Source of the DNA: Chrysomallon squamiferum
Taxonomy: Eukaryota > Mollusca > Gastropoda > Neomphalida > Peltospiridae
Assembly (NCBI GenBank): GCA_012295275.1
Contig: CM022679.1
Coordinates: 30,329,654-30,393,653 of the forward strand
DNA length: 64,000 nucleotides
Direction: 5' to 3'
Translations under genes and position numbers: made by a program
Shown here: one piece after another, positions 36,756 through 47,785 of the stretch
Layout of the letters: every line of letters starts with the position of its first letter
Position numbering within the stretch: the first letter of the stretch is position 1
The notes under the pieces: model-generated
Database searches by the model: none
Seen by the model: the letters and a program-made list of their open reading frames with translations, nothing else
What the model was told of the DNA's origin: nothing

Positions 36756-36859
36756 TCAGATCGAATCATTAAAAAAATAAAAGAGAGAGAAAAGAAAAGA
36801 AATGATGATAATAAAATAAATAAATAAAATTTAATTAAAACTAATAAATTTTATTCCAG

Positions 36860-36947
36860 GAATCTGAATCTGCAGAGGAAGAGTCCAGTCCAAGTAGTGC
36901 AAGAGGTTCCGTGGTTGATCGAACTGCACCTAGAGTAGAAGCAGAAA
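36860..36947 (+). CDS. Ankyrin tail exon 18
   Basis: An 88-nt exon between acceptor ttttattccag and donor GAAA|gtaagt. It reads ESESAEEESSPSSARGSVVD then RTAPRVEAE with one base left over. It is acidic and Ser-rich, with SxxE casein-kinase-2-like and SP sites. It switches the phase from 0 to 1, and all later tail exons keep phase 1. No fold is expected. Confidence 0.86.
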
Positions 36948-37683
36948 GTAAGTAGAATTGTTGGTTTTATTGTCATAGCAACAGAGACTGGTTTTTTGAA
37001 CTACTTCACATTTCATAGATATTTATTTATATAAAGCACTGCCACATATATTGTACACAGATTTGGTTGAGGGATAGATATAGAATTATAATACATGATA
37101 ATGATTAGAGCTTAGCTTTGAAAATATAAATGAATTTAACACTGACTTAAGTTATAATTTTTATTTTATTTATTGTTTTATATATTTTGTGAAATATTTA
37201 ACAACTAAAATATATATTCATTAATTTCCAGTTCTGAAATTCTTTTTTTTATTTTTGTGACATATCTAATATGTAAAATAATATTTACAGGTTTTTTTGA
37301 ATATTTCTTTTTATGTTTTTCAACATTTTTATGATTATTATTTTTATTTTGTGAGAATTGTGGAGTTTGTGTTTTATCTAAAACTGTAAATATCTTGTAC
37401 AAGTATCTGTATTCAAAATGCCTGTCAAATAGATTTTATCCATCATTAATAATATTATTATGTTGTTGTTTTTAGTTATTACTGTTGTTAATATTTATTT
37501 GTTACGAATTATGTTTTTTGTTTTGTTTATGAAGCATCATTCACTACATTGTAATAAATGAAAAGAAATGTCAGACGTAAAACATAGATCAACTTCTGTT
37601 CTAATTGTCAGTCACATGTCACTCGGGATGCCAGTTATTTTCTTTACCTAACTCCCTCGTGTCTTTCCCAATTTCCCCTGCAG
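36948..37683 (+). other. Intron 19
   Basis: AT-rich intron of 736 nt. The last 60 bases are pyrimidine-rich and end cccctgcag. No other feature was recognised. Confidence 0.6.
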
Positions 37684-37890
37684 TGACAGGTTCTAGACCC
37701 GAATCTATAACAGAGGAACAAATTTTAGCTGAACTAGATACGCGCAGACCTGTTGCAAAGGTCACCACACCAGAAGAAGATGCAAACATTTCTCAGAAAA
37801 AGAAAGAGGCGTATTTAGATCTGGCAGCCCAAATGGACAACCTAGCTCAGCAAGAAGAAGAAGAATTACGTAGAGAGCAACAACAGGAAG
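37684..37890 (+). CDS. Ankyrin tail exon 19, predicted coiled coil
   Basis: A 207-nt exon (phase 1-1) between acceptor ttcccctgcag and donor GAAG|gtacag. It reads MTGSRPESITEEQILAELDT, then RRPVAKVTTPEEDANISQ, then a highly charged helix-like end, KKKEAYLDLAAQMDNLAQQE and EEELRREQQQE. The last ~30 residues have heptad-like hydrophobic spacing (Y-L-L-M-L), so a short coiled coil is plausible. It is symmetrical and can be skipped. Confidence 0.9.
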
Positions 37891-38145
37891 GTACAGGCAG
37901 CCATCTTTGATTTGCACGTGTCTCGTCTTTTTTTTTTTTCATAGCAACAACTAATGCTGCCTGGTTGTTGTTGTTGTTGTTATTTTCCTCGACGTTGTCT
38001 TCATTATTGACATGGCATGTGTCATTAATGAATTGTCTTTTTTTACCCCTTTAACAACATTGCACGATCATCTTGATTTTGTTTTTTTTATTTTTAGTTT
38101 TTTTTTACACTTTTAAAAAAACAGTTTTCTTCTAATATTTTTCTC

Positions 38146-38204
38146 CATTTATTGCAGAAATATTTGATCATGTTTTCGATGATCAAATATTTCTGCAATA
38201 AATG
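38146..38204. repeat. Perfect 26-bp inverted repeat with 7-base loop
   Basis: The left arm is 38146-38171, the loop gttttcg is 38172-38178 and the right arm is 38179-38204. The two arms are exact reverse complements. The loop region tgttttcgatgat recurs directly after the right arm (38203 onward). The left arm contains a good acceptor-like ttattgcag. Confidence 0.95.
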
Positions 38205-38784
38205 TTTTCGATGATATTAGATTCTTGGGTTTAAAATAGCTTGCATCCCTTTATTAACATTTTGTGAAATGTAGCTCATTGTCATTTGCTAATGTTTTTT
38301 CTCATTATTATTTAGTCATTCATTCAGTGTTGTGTTTTTCTTTTCTTTTTTCTTTAAAACATTTTTTTTTATATCCTTTTACTCAAAAAAAAGTAATAAT
38401 AATAATAATAATAATAATAATTATAATAATTAAAAAAAACAAAAAATAAAGGCAACAGAGAACAAAAATACTCACCGTAAACATTGTATTCCATAAAGTG
38501 TAGAATGTTTTAAAAACTAAATCCATCAGAATACAAGAATTTGGAACAAACAAAAAAAATGAAATGAATTTCCTTCACAACAAAAACCAAACAGAATTAC
38601 CTCGGTTTCTTTTTAAAAAGAAAATTCCTTTAGATGTCCAGTAGAACATAAAGATTCCCTTTCTGCTAAAAGGAAAGAATACAATATGAAAGCACAATTT
38701 TTGTTTTTTAATAAAAACAACAGAATTGTATTTCATATAGCAAGAAGTACTGCAGATATGTATGAAAGTAGGACAACAGACATG

Positions 38785-38786
<2 letters not shown>

Positions 38787-38828
<42 letters not shown>
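38787..38828. repeat. AT dinucleotide microsatellite
   Basis: About 20 AT units. Confidence 0.94.
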
Positions 38829-38836
<8 letters not shown>

Positions 38837-39171
38837 TACTTAGAGGTCATAACGACAGCTGTGTTTATAACTAATCAATATATTGATGCATTAATGTGCC
38901 ACATCCCAGTACATGGAAACATCTACACTCACTAATAGTTATATTTAGTCAACACAGCTTTTTTATTTTTATCTGTCTGTTTATGACTGTTGTGACTTGA
39001 ACACATAAAACAATGAGGGTACTTCATATGCTGTGTGCCTTCTTTGTCTGGTTAATTTCTCTCTTTAAGAAGTTTTTCTGGGTAGAGTCGATATCGTATC
39101 AGACAGAATCAACTCCAAAGTCATCATGCAGTAAGACTTAATACTTATTTTTGTATGATAATTGGATGATA

Positions 39172-39229
<58 letters not shown>

Positions 39230-39230
39230 A

Positions 39231-39277
39231 AATCTGTTTGACCTCTGCTATCATTGTGTATTGGCAGGTAGCATAAA

Positions 39278-39309
<32 letters not shown>

Positions 39310-39456
39310 GATCTGTGTGACCCCTTCTATGTTTGTTGTGTTCTGGCATGCAGCATAAATGTTATTATTAATATTATTATTTTTATAATTTGTATTGTCA
39401 TCATTATTATTTGTCTGTGTAACTCCTATCTTTGTTTATTGGCATATGGCATAAAT
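39231..39456. repeat. Triplicated ~50-bp unit separated by ATT arrays
   Basis: Copies at 39231-39278, 39310-39360 and 39411-39456 share ctgtKtgacc-like starts, a ctat-ttgt middle and a ggca-N4-gcataaat end. Each is followed or preceded by ATT repeats (a long ATT array lies at about 39176-39227). Confidence 0.8.
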
Positions 39457-40503
39457 ATTGTTATTTAATATAGATATTTCTTAATTTATTTTTTGTTTCA
39501 CGTCATCCTAACATTGTATGTTTTAAAACAAACAAAAATAATAATAATAAAAAAATTCAAAATCTAACGGCATGTAGTGTTTGGGAAAAGAAACTAACTT
39601 TTTTATTTTCACTTTTTGTAGTAAACTCTTTACATTATAAATATACTGATCATTAATATAAATATTTTAATACTGAATTTTTGTTTAATTTAATATTCAA
39701 ATGTATAATTTTATTTTTTTTTTTAATGTTTTTTTTTATTATAATGTCATCTTGCACATTGGAATTTGATATCCATTTTTTTTAAGTTTTTTTTTTTACA
39801 ATTAAAATGCAGACAAAATATTTTACTTATTAACTCTATTTATCAGCTTCTATTTAAACTTAATTATGTAATTTATATTGATGCATATTGGATGAATATT
39901 ACATGTATGTTAAAATGTCATACTGACATTCTGGATTTTAATAATTAAATTTGAAAGGTCAAGACAGACTTGCATTGTTGTAATAAAAAATGTGTTTTAT
40001 TTGTGCTGTATAAATATTGTCATTTATTTAACATTCTATGCTCAGTTGTAGTATGCTTTCTTATTAGTACATTAAATTTAAAAATGCAAATCCAAAAATT
40101 TGAAATATGATTATAATTTGTCTTGGATGTATTCAAACACACACTGTTGAGCTGAGCTAAGATGTAGAACATCTCAGTTTTTGAATTGATGTTCTTGGCT
40201 CACTGCACAACATTTATAAAAATAATAAATAAGAATAAATGCATATTTTAAAATTAAATTTAACAAACTTTAAAACTGATGACATTGTTTTTTGTACACA
40301 AACACACATATACACACAAACACACATGAACATGTGTATATATATATATATATATACATGTTCATTAGAATTTTATTTTTTACAAATGAAATAAATTCAC
40401 ATAAACGAGCACAAAAAAAAAAAGAATGAAAAAGTATTTGCTGGAGGAATTTTGGATTTGCACAAACTAACATAGACTTGCTTCTAATTACTTGAAATCA
40501 CAG

Positions 40504-40653
40504 AAGCTGAAGAGAGGGTATCAATATCGGAAGATCATGTAGTTAAGAGCGAGAAGGCAAGTCCAGAGGAGGTGACACAGAAAGTTAGTGAGGCCATTGC
40601 TCAGGTTTCTCGACTGGAAGCAGTTTCTCAACCACCAACCAAACCCACAGAAG
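40504..40653 (+). CDS. Ankyrin tail exon 20
   Basis: A 150-nt exon (50 codons, phase 1-1) between acceptor ttgaaatcacag and donor GAAG|gtagct. It reads EAEERVSISEDHVVKSEKAS, then PEEVTQKVSEAIAQVSRLEA and VSQPPTKPTE. The middle could be helical and the end is Pro-rich. The acceptor lacks a strong pyrimidine tract, which fits a regulated cassette exon (inference). No domain was recognised. Confidence 0.85.
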
Positions 40654-42410
40654 GTAGCTTGTGAATCCCTCCTTGCACTCGAGAGCACCAACATTTCAGT
40701 TTTCTGTTGACTGTGGTTTTGGTTTTGTTCTGTTTGTTTTAGATGTAGCAGTCACTAATGAATGCTGGTTGTTTATTATTATTATTTTTTTTTTTTTATT
40801 GTAATTAGGTAAATTCTAATGCAGATATTTGGATTCTTTTTATTGGTTTAAAATTGGAAAGAAAAAAAGATAATGAAAACTAGAGAGAAAGAAGGAGTTG
40901 GTGAAAGAGAGTGAGAAAAAAAAAAAAAAAAAAAGAATAATCTTTCCATTAAGCCAGTAAAAGTCCAGTCTGCTGTCTAACAGTGCATTGATGTTGTTTA
41001 TTTTTACACACCTGTGGTCTTCTTATTCTAATGAATACTAATTATGATCTGTACTAACTAAACTCATTATTTATTTCTGATTATCTGTAAGCCTAATGCA
41101 GGTTTTATTAAATATTATATCATTCTAGACAGTGACAATTAATGATGGATTTTGCTTCACCTGATGTAGTCTTATTACCTTTACTTTAAAAAAAAAGAAA
41201 AAAAAAGTCCTTTTTCTATTTTATGATTTAATTAGCATTTTTGTCATAGTATATTGTATGTACTCTTTATTTTTTAATATTGTGTTGAATGGTACCTTTT
41301 GTAGTTTGAAAGTTTTTATTGTATGCATAGACTAATAAATGTTGTGGCATGTATAAAATGCATTAATCATAGATTTTTCTTTTTTTACTAACATATTGTC
41401 ATGTTAAACTGTTCTATATAGCACTATTTTTTTTTTTTTCTTTTTTTTTTTAATTACATATATATTTTTTTATATGTATAATTAGATGTTAGAAAAGTAA
41501 AAAAAAGAAAAAAATTATAAACAGAACAATTATTAAAGTAAAATAGAATTTTGTTTTATTTTCTTTTATTATTATTATTTTTTTTATTTGTTTAATTTGT
41601 TTTTACAGTAACTGTGACACAGTGAAAATTAATTCTGAAAACGTAAATGGTTATTTTTATCTTTATGTAAATAATACTTCAGTAAACTGTTGTCAAGTAA
41701 TATCTGTAGTAGTTTTCATCTCTGTATTATTTTTATTTTTTCAAAACAGTGTGGAAGATAGGAAATTAATTTTGCTTCATAGCAAATAACAACTCTTATT
41801 TTTAGGGCTACAAGTTTTTCTTTTTTATATATGACATGTAATTATTTATTTATTTTATATTTTTTTTAATATTAAATTAAAACTAATTAATATAATTCTA
41901 ATTTTTTTATTATTATTTTTATTTTATTATTATTATTTTTTTTAAACTCACTGTGAATTATGTTTTATGTTATGAATTACCTTTGGTGCAACATTTTTAA
42001 ATACATTTTTTAAAATTTATATTGTTTATATGTTGAAAGACAGTATTTGTATTTTGAACTTACAAAGAAATAATTTTCTTATGAATACAGCTTACATTAT
42101 TATTATTAGTAGTATTTTGATTGTGATTATTATTATTTATTATGATTATTGTTATTTTTATTATGTTATTGTTATTCAGAAATTATAGTGGTAGTAGTGT
42201 AGATAGGAATAGATTTTTTTATATATATATATATATATGAACAAGCACAATTACAAAACAGCAAAGATAGATAGATAGATATATCCTTTCTAGTATAAAC
42301 ATAGACATGTATGGAATATTTATTTTGTATTACAATAATGTTATTAATAATCCATTGCTTTGGCCTAAAACAATATCAACTGCATTGTGCATGTGCCTGG
42401 TTGCTTGCAG
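40654..42410 (+). other. Intron 21
   Basis: AT-rich intron of 1757 nt with A, T and short ATT runs, an AT run near 42220-42238 and the acceptor ggttgcttgcag. No other gene signal was recognised. Confidence 0.6.
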
Positions 42411-42473
42411 GGAAAGCAGTTGATGAAGAAGAAGTGTTGACTCCCCCTCCAAGTCCTACAGAACCAGTCGAAG
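42411..42473 (+). CDS. Ankyrin tail exon 21, Pro-rich
   Basis: A 63-nt exon (21 codons, phase 1-1) between acceptor ggttgcttgcag and donor GAAG|gtatta. It reads GKAVDEEEVLTPPPSPTEPV then E. The TPPPSP core contains minimal TP and SP sites and an SH3/WW-type proline stretch (inference). It is short and symmetrical, a typical cassette exon. Confidence 0.78.
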
Positions 42474-42989
42474 GTATTAAACATAGAAACACTACTCTAA
42501 CACATCTCCTAAATCCATCAATCCATCCTTCATATCCTTCAGGTACACCACCTAACATCACCAGTTCATCATTGTCATCTGTTAATTCATTTTTGTAACA
42601 GCATTTTTGTTAAATCCTGCAGTCTGCATCAAAGTGGAGTTCAATTCAGTTAATTTGTCTCTTAATTTATTATTCTGTTTCTTAAATTCAGTAATGTTTT
42701 ATGTACATATTGTTAAATCTGTCTTGTTAAAGCATAAATATATTAATTAAATTCATAAATAAAACTGTTCATATATATGTATGTCAATTATTCCTATGGA
42801 TCTATCATAAATTCTTCAGTGGTGATAAATCTCTTAATCATATAAATCCATTTCTTAAATCCTTAATACATTTGCTGACTCTCTTAATCCATGATTTAAA
42901 TTCCATCTTTTAAATTCCATTTTTAAATCAGTCGGAAATTTGAGCAAACATTAATTTTATCAGTAAACCCTCTTTTTCATCACTTACAT

Positions 42990-43165
42990 ACTGAGAAATC
43001 ATTTCATCACACGAATTGTTTCACTGCTTATACTGAAACTGTTTGTCCATTTCCATATCCTGAAATTGTTTCACTGCTTATTCTGAAATTGTTTCACTGC
43101 CTAGCCTAATGCTGAAATTGTTTCATCACTTGACACTGCAATTTCATCACTTGATGTACTGAGAT
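42990..43165. repeat. Degenerate ~25-bp minisatellite
   Basis: Repeats of tgaaattgtttcactgctta and shortened relatives (tttcatcacttga) occur six or seven times in about 175 bases. Confidence 0.75.
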
Positions 43166-43956
43166 AATTTAGATCACCTCATTGTTTTCACATTACTGAA
43201 AACATACTTCACACTTCCAATGTATTTACATAACTAGCAATTATGTATTTATTTTTATATTTAAATTAAAAAAAATAGTTTTGAAATACGTTACAGGTGA
43301 TTTATATGATTTGTGTTAATGTAAAAAGCACACAAAAGTTTAAAAAAACAAAATTAACATTTTAATTAAACTCATAAAAAGTAATGAGCTAATACACATG
43401 TACTAATACACATTTTACATCTTTCTGTAAGTTAATAAAATGAAATAAAATTTTAAGGTGATGCAAATAAATATTACTATCATTAAAACAAAACTGATAA
43501 AGTTGTTTTTTGAAGATAAATTCTGAACAGAACCAAATATTTATTTATTTCTTACCAATGAAAACAAACACCTTCAACAATTTTTGAAAACTGTTTGGTA
43601 AACCAGTTTTTCATTTTCAGATTACTAAATCTCTATTTTCTTATGGCTGTCATTAACTCTTTATTTGCTAATCTTTTATTCTTCTAAGTCTTTAAAAACA
43701 ATGCACTAGAGAATACTCAAAATATTTAAACATTCATTTTATAATATTTTTCCTAATATATTTTAGCTAAAGAAATAACGACATATTTTTGTTTGGGGGC
43801 TTATTGTTAAACATTAACAATTTTAACAACCAAACTTTTAATTACATACTTGAATTAGTCAAAAGTCAAAATCATTTTTTTTATTTATTTAAGCTTGTTA
43901 ATTTTTTTCTTACATTTCTGTCTACACTTGAATATTTGAGAAAGCACTTTGGGGGA

Positions 43957-43974
43957 AAATAAATAAATAAAAAA

Positions 43975-44013
<39 letters not shown>

Positions 44014-44014
44014 A
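43957..44014. repeat. AAAT microsatellite
   Basis: About 14 tetranucleotide units with one disruption. Confidence 0.94.
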
Positions 44015-46096
44015 ATACTTTAAACTATAGTTTATATATTCAACTATCACTTGATTTCTGTATGTATGAATAAACAATTTATACAGTTTCATTTTGCATT
44101 TTCAAGTTGTTTTGTAACTGAATAAATTAAGAAAGATTTAAAAAATATATATTTAATGATTATCAAACTACATTTAAAATCAAATTAAAATTAATAATGA
44201 GCCACATGTCTATTAACTCCATTATCTTCACTAACCTTATTTTTTAACACTTTAAAATTTATTTATTATTATTTTTTAAATAAATGAAATATATAAAACT
44301 AAAAATACTGAACAAGCTTATTTTATCAGCAGATATGTGTTTTAAACTCTTCATAACTAAAATATTTTAGAAGAAATGCATTTTGTCTCTCTGTAGAGTC
44401 TTGTTTTGCTCTGAAATATTTCATGTTGCATTTGCATATTATTGGGGGGGGAAAAAAAGAAAAAAAAAAAAAAAAAAAAAAATAAAAAAAAAATAACAAT
44501 AACAAATATTAAAAAAAAATTTATATTTATAAAAATTGTTTGTTATATAATATTTACTGCATAATTAACCAGTACTTATACTTGTTACTTGAGAGTAAGC
44601 ATAAATACAGCAACATCTTGAAAGCTGTAACTTGCATGTTTTAATTTGAATAGATAAACAAATACAATTTTTATTCAAGTTTAGTGTGAACTGAGTTTAA
44701 AATTATTGACTTTTTAAAGCTGTCATTTATTTTAAGCCAACCATACATATGTTATGCCTACTAAATTTTGTATATATATATTTTTCATTTATGATTGTAA
44801 AAAAAAAAAAAAAAGTACTTTATGTTTAGCAATGGTGCTTAATTAAAGTTGAATTTATTAATATTTAATGCATGCTTGTTGGCACTAATTGTTTTAGCTT
44901 TTTGCCTTGCAAGATGTAGTGTGTCTAGACATGTGCTTGTATGTATTAATATGAACCAAAAACAAAACAAAGCAATATTCTTTTTAATATCAACAGCTTC
45001 ATTAAATTAACATTTATTCTACTATTCATTATTATTATTATTATGTTTGTTTATATTATTTTTTTTTTTCTATTTATGTTTTTAATTTTTTTTTATGGTA
45101 AATTTAACTATTTTGATCACTGTTCAATAAGTAAAATTAATTTGAAGCATTGTGAAATTAAAATATATTTTAAAAACATTGCTTTTAGTTTTGAAATACT
45201 TGTAGCCAAATAGAAGCAAATGGTTAGTTTGCTTGTAGATGTTTGGTTGAAATGAAATCTCTGCATTTTGTGCATAATAAATTGAATTACAAAATTAAAC
45301 ATAAGATTACTTAATGCTTGTATTTTTACTTTTAGAAATGATTTGATTTTCATTTGTTTGTAGTTAGTTTAATTTTAATTCACTAATAAATATAATGTTG
45401 GAAAAGATTAATAATTACAAAAATGTTGGATACTTTTATGAAAAATACAAAACTGTTGGCTTCTTTTACTAAAGGCACAGGTTCCTATTTTGAATTAGGT
45501 GCATGATATAACTTTATAAATGAATTTTTTTTCAAAAATGCTTTGATATATCATTAATTATAAAAATTCTAAATACTAAAGTAATTAAATTCCAAAATGA
45601 CATTTCCATTAAAAAAATATATAAAATAAGTTTAAGGAAAAGAAAAGAAAAGAAGTGAGAGTGAGGTAGAAAAAGAATTAATAAATTTTCTTTTTTTCTA
45701 TTTATCTTTTTTATTTTATCTTTTTAAAAATCTAGAGAGAATTAAATGAGAAACTTTGACAGAAAAGAATAGCTGTAGTATTTAGTCATATACATAGCTC
45801 AACTATGCAGGGTCTCAGGATCAAATCTTCTTAATATCCCATAGCTAGTTTTTTTTAGTTATATGTAAGGAGGGAAGAATAAATTTTAATTTTGATGTAA
45901 ACTTTTTAACAAATATTTTATTAATTAATTTATTAAAAGTTGAATTATTGTTTTTATTTTAGTTTTAATTTCAATTTTTGCTTCTTGAAAGATGTAATGA
46001 AGGAACCTGTATCTTTAACTTACATGTTTATGATATGCATTTAATACCATACACTGAGCATTATGAAATCTTGTTTATCATGCTGCGTACTACCAG

Positions 46097-46249
46097 AGGA
46101 ACAATATGTAGAGGAAGTAAAAACTGATGAGATCACAGTTTACGAGGAAGTTTATAAAATTACTGACGATGGAGTCACGTGGAAAACAATTCGCAAAGTT
46201 ACCACAGTAACACCACAGGGTACTACTGAGCATACAGAGGTTCTCAAAG
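46097..46249 (+). CDS. Ankyrin tail exon 22: conserved C-terminal motif
   Basis: A 153-nt exon (51 codons, phase 1-1) between acceptor gcgtactaccag and donor AAAG|gtagaa. It reads EEQYVEEVKTDEITVYEEVY, then KITDDGVTWKTIRKVTTVTP and QGTTEHTEVLK. It resembles the conserved tail of vertebrate ankyrins, TVTEEEYIDEHG followed by VVKKVTRKIIRR, and the related tails of invertebrate ankyrins. The alternating V/T/K pattern suggests short beta strands. Its function is poorly defined in the family. Confidence 0.92.
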
Positions 46250-46410
46250 GTAGAAATGTCAGATAAAATTTGCCTCTGTTTTCTCCATATCTATGTACTC
46301 TTTATGCACTTTGGTGAGCTTTGGTTTACCCCAGCTGTTTTTTTTTTTTTATGTTTTAATGTATTATAATTTGTCAAAATTTTCCCAATGATGAATTAAC
46401 CATTCTGGTG

Positions 46411-46447
<37 letters not shown>

Positions 46448-47075
46448 AACATTGGTGTATTGATAAACCGATATCTGAATAAACTGGTTTATATTTTATT
46501 TATAATTTATTGGTGGTTGTTAAAAAGAAGATAGTTAACGAACCGAGGGCAAAAGTGGATTAATTCAATTAATGCATTTTAAGGTTTATTTTTGAAGTCA
46601 GTATTGTATACAACAACAGCATAAATCTTGCTATTAAAACATTTTATTCCCATCTTAACATTGCATTATTGTGAGTCTGGGTTGCAGAAACTCTGGTATC
46701 CTAGCAGTTAAAAAAAAAAAAAAAACACCAATGAAATTATTAATGTGGATTACTATTCTGTGGCTTCTTTCCCAGGGTCAAAACCAAATATGTTATTAAC
46801 ATTGTTGCTTTCACTGATAACAGAAGTTATCTGAACAACTGTAATTAATTGTGTGTGTTGTCTTACGTATCTTGTTTTTAACACAGTACTTATCTTTAAC
46901 ACTGAAAATGGAATTGGTGAAATAATATATTTCATTTATAAACTGAATGTAATTAACAAATTATGTGTTGGTGTTATATGTACTTAAAATACTTGTGTTG
47001 ACTGTTCTTAACATTCTCACTTATTTTGTTAATAATCTTATGTATTCAACTTCATAGTTTATGTACATACATACA

Positions 47076-47123
<48 letters not shown>

Positions 47124-47707
47124 TACATACATATACATACTAAATTCACACATAAATGTCTCAACATTAAAAAATTGTTTCTTATGTACTTCTTTATTGT
47201 CATATTTATTGCAGCATTTTTGTGTATGCATGCATGCACATGTGTAGATGTGTGTGTAAAATAAAAATAGAGATAACATTACTAGCCTAACAATTACAAG
47301 AGTTGACTATTTTAGAATCGAAGTTTTGTGTATGTATGAATGTTTGCATAATAGTGCAACTGTTATTGTTAAACTTAGAAATTAATTTGTGACAGCTGCT
47401 TTGCTTTAGTTTAACAGAATTTTGTAATGAACTTTTAATTTTAATTTTTGAATTTTTGTTTTTGTTTTGATGAAGCTTTTGTTGGTTTATCTCATTTTAC
47501 CAGCTGTAAACAATTTAATAAGAGATTTATGTAAATATACTAAATTACTTTCATATATATAAATATATGTTTATATCTTTTAAGTGTAATTTTATTTAAA
47601 GATAAATTTAGAAAATCTTCCTTCTGGTTTCACAGGTCTTACTACACAGAATATTTCAAATCATCGTTATTTTGTTCTAATACTTAAACATTTTTTTGAC
47701 ATTTCAG
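46250..47707 (+). other. Intron 23
   Basis: AT-rich intron of 1458 nt with an AT run (about 46417-46443) and a CA array (47076-47119) followed by CATA units. No other exon was recognised. Confidence 0.6.
47076..47119. repeat. CA dinucleotide microsatellite
   Basis: About 22 CA units followed by CATA tetranucleotides. The same tract is open on both strands as meaningless TH or CV repeats. Confidence 0.95.
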
Positions 47708-47785
47708 AGGAAAGAATCCCTCCTGTGCACGAGGTAGAAAAAGCTGCAGAAATTCTTCAAGCTGAGACCCACCCAGAAGAAACTG
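47708..47785 (+). CDS. Ankyrin tail exon 23
   Basis: A 78-nt exon (26 codons, phase 1-1) between acceptor ttgacatttcag and donor ACTG|gtgtgt. It reads EERIPPVHEVEKAAEILQAE then THPEET. It is acidic and partly helical. It is the last small exon before the 6.1 kb intron that precedes the giant exon, and it shares its phase, so the giant exon can be spliced in or out after it. Confidence 0.86.

Larger units (their letters stand above)
32968..36859 (+). other. Intron 18 (3.9 kb)
   Basis: AT-rich intron with a long ATT array (33908-34034) and an ATT array running into a T tract just before the next exon (36635-36752). An everted pair of AGGTCA words lies at 35684-35705. No further exon was recognised. 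Confidence 0.6.
37891..40503 (+). other. Intron 20
   Basis: AT-rich intron of 2613 nt. It contains a perfect 26-bp inverted repeat (38146-38204), an AT run (38787-38828), ATT arrays and a triplicated ~50-bp unit (39231-39456). No confident exon lies inside. Confidence 0.6.
42474..46096 (+). other. Intron 22 (3.6 kb)
   Basis: AT-rich intron with a degenerate minisatellite (about 42990-43165), an AAAT array (43957-44014) and long A runs near 44460. The frame stays open through the donor to a TAA near 42596, which I regard as chance. Confidence 0.6.

Noticed and set aside
39071-39082. Possible 12-nt microexon EVFL in intron 20
   Set aside because: It has a pyrimidine-rich acceptor and correct phase, but the donor gtagag is weak and the residues are hydrophobic, unlike the acidic tail. 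Chance is likelier.
42474-42598. Readthrough of the exon 21 donor to a stop near 42596
   Set aside because: The extension is low-complexity (Pro/Ser/Thr/His) and the donor and the next exon are in good phase. It is most likely intron sequence.
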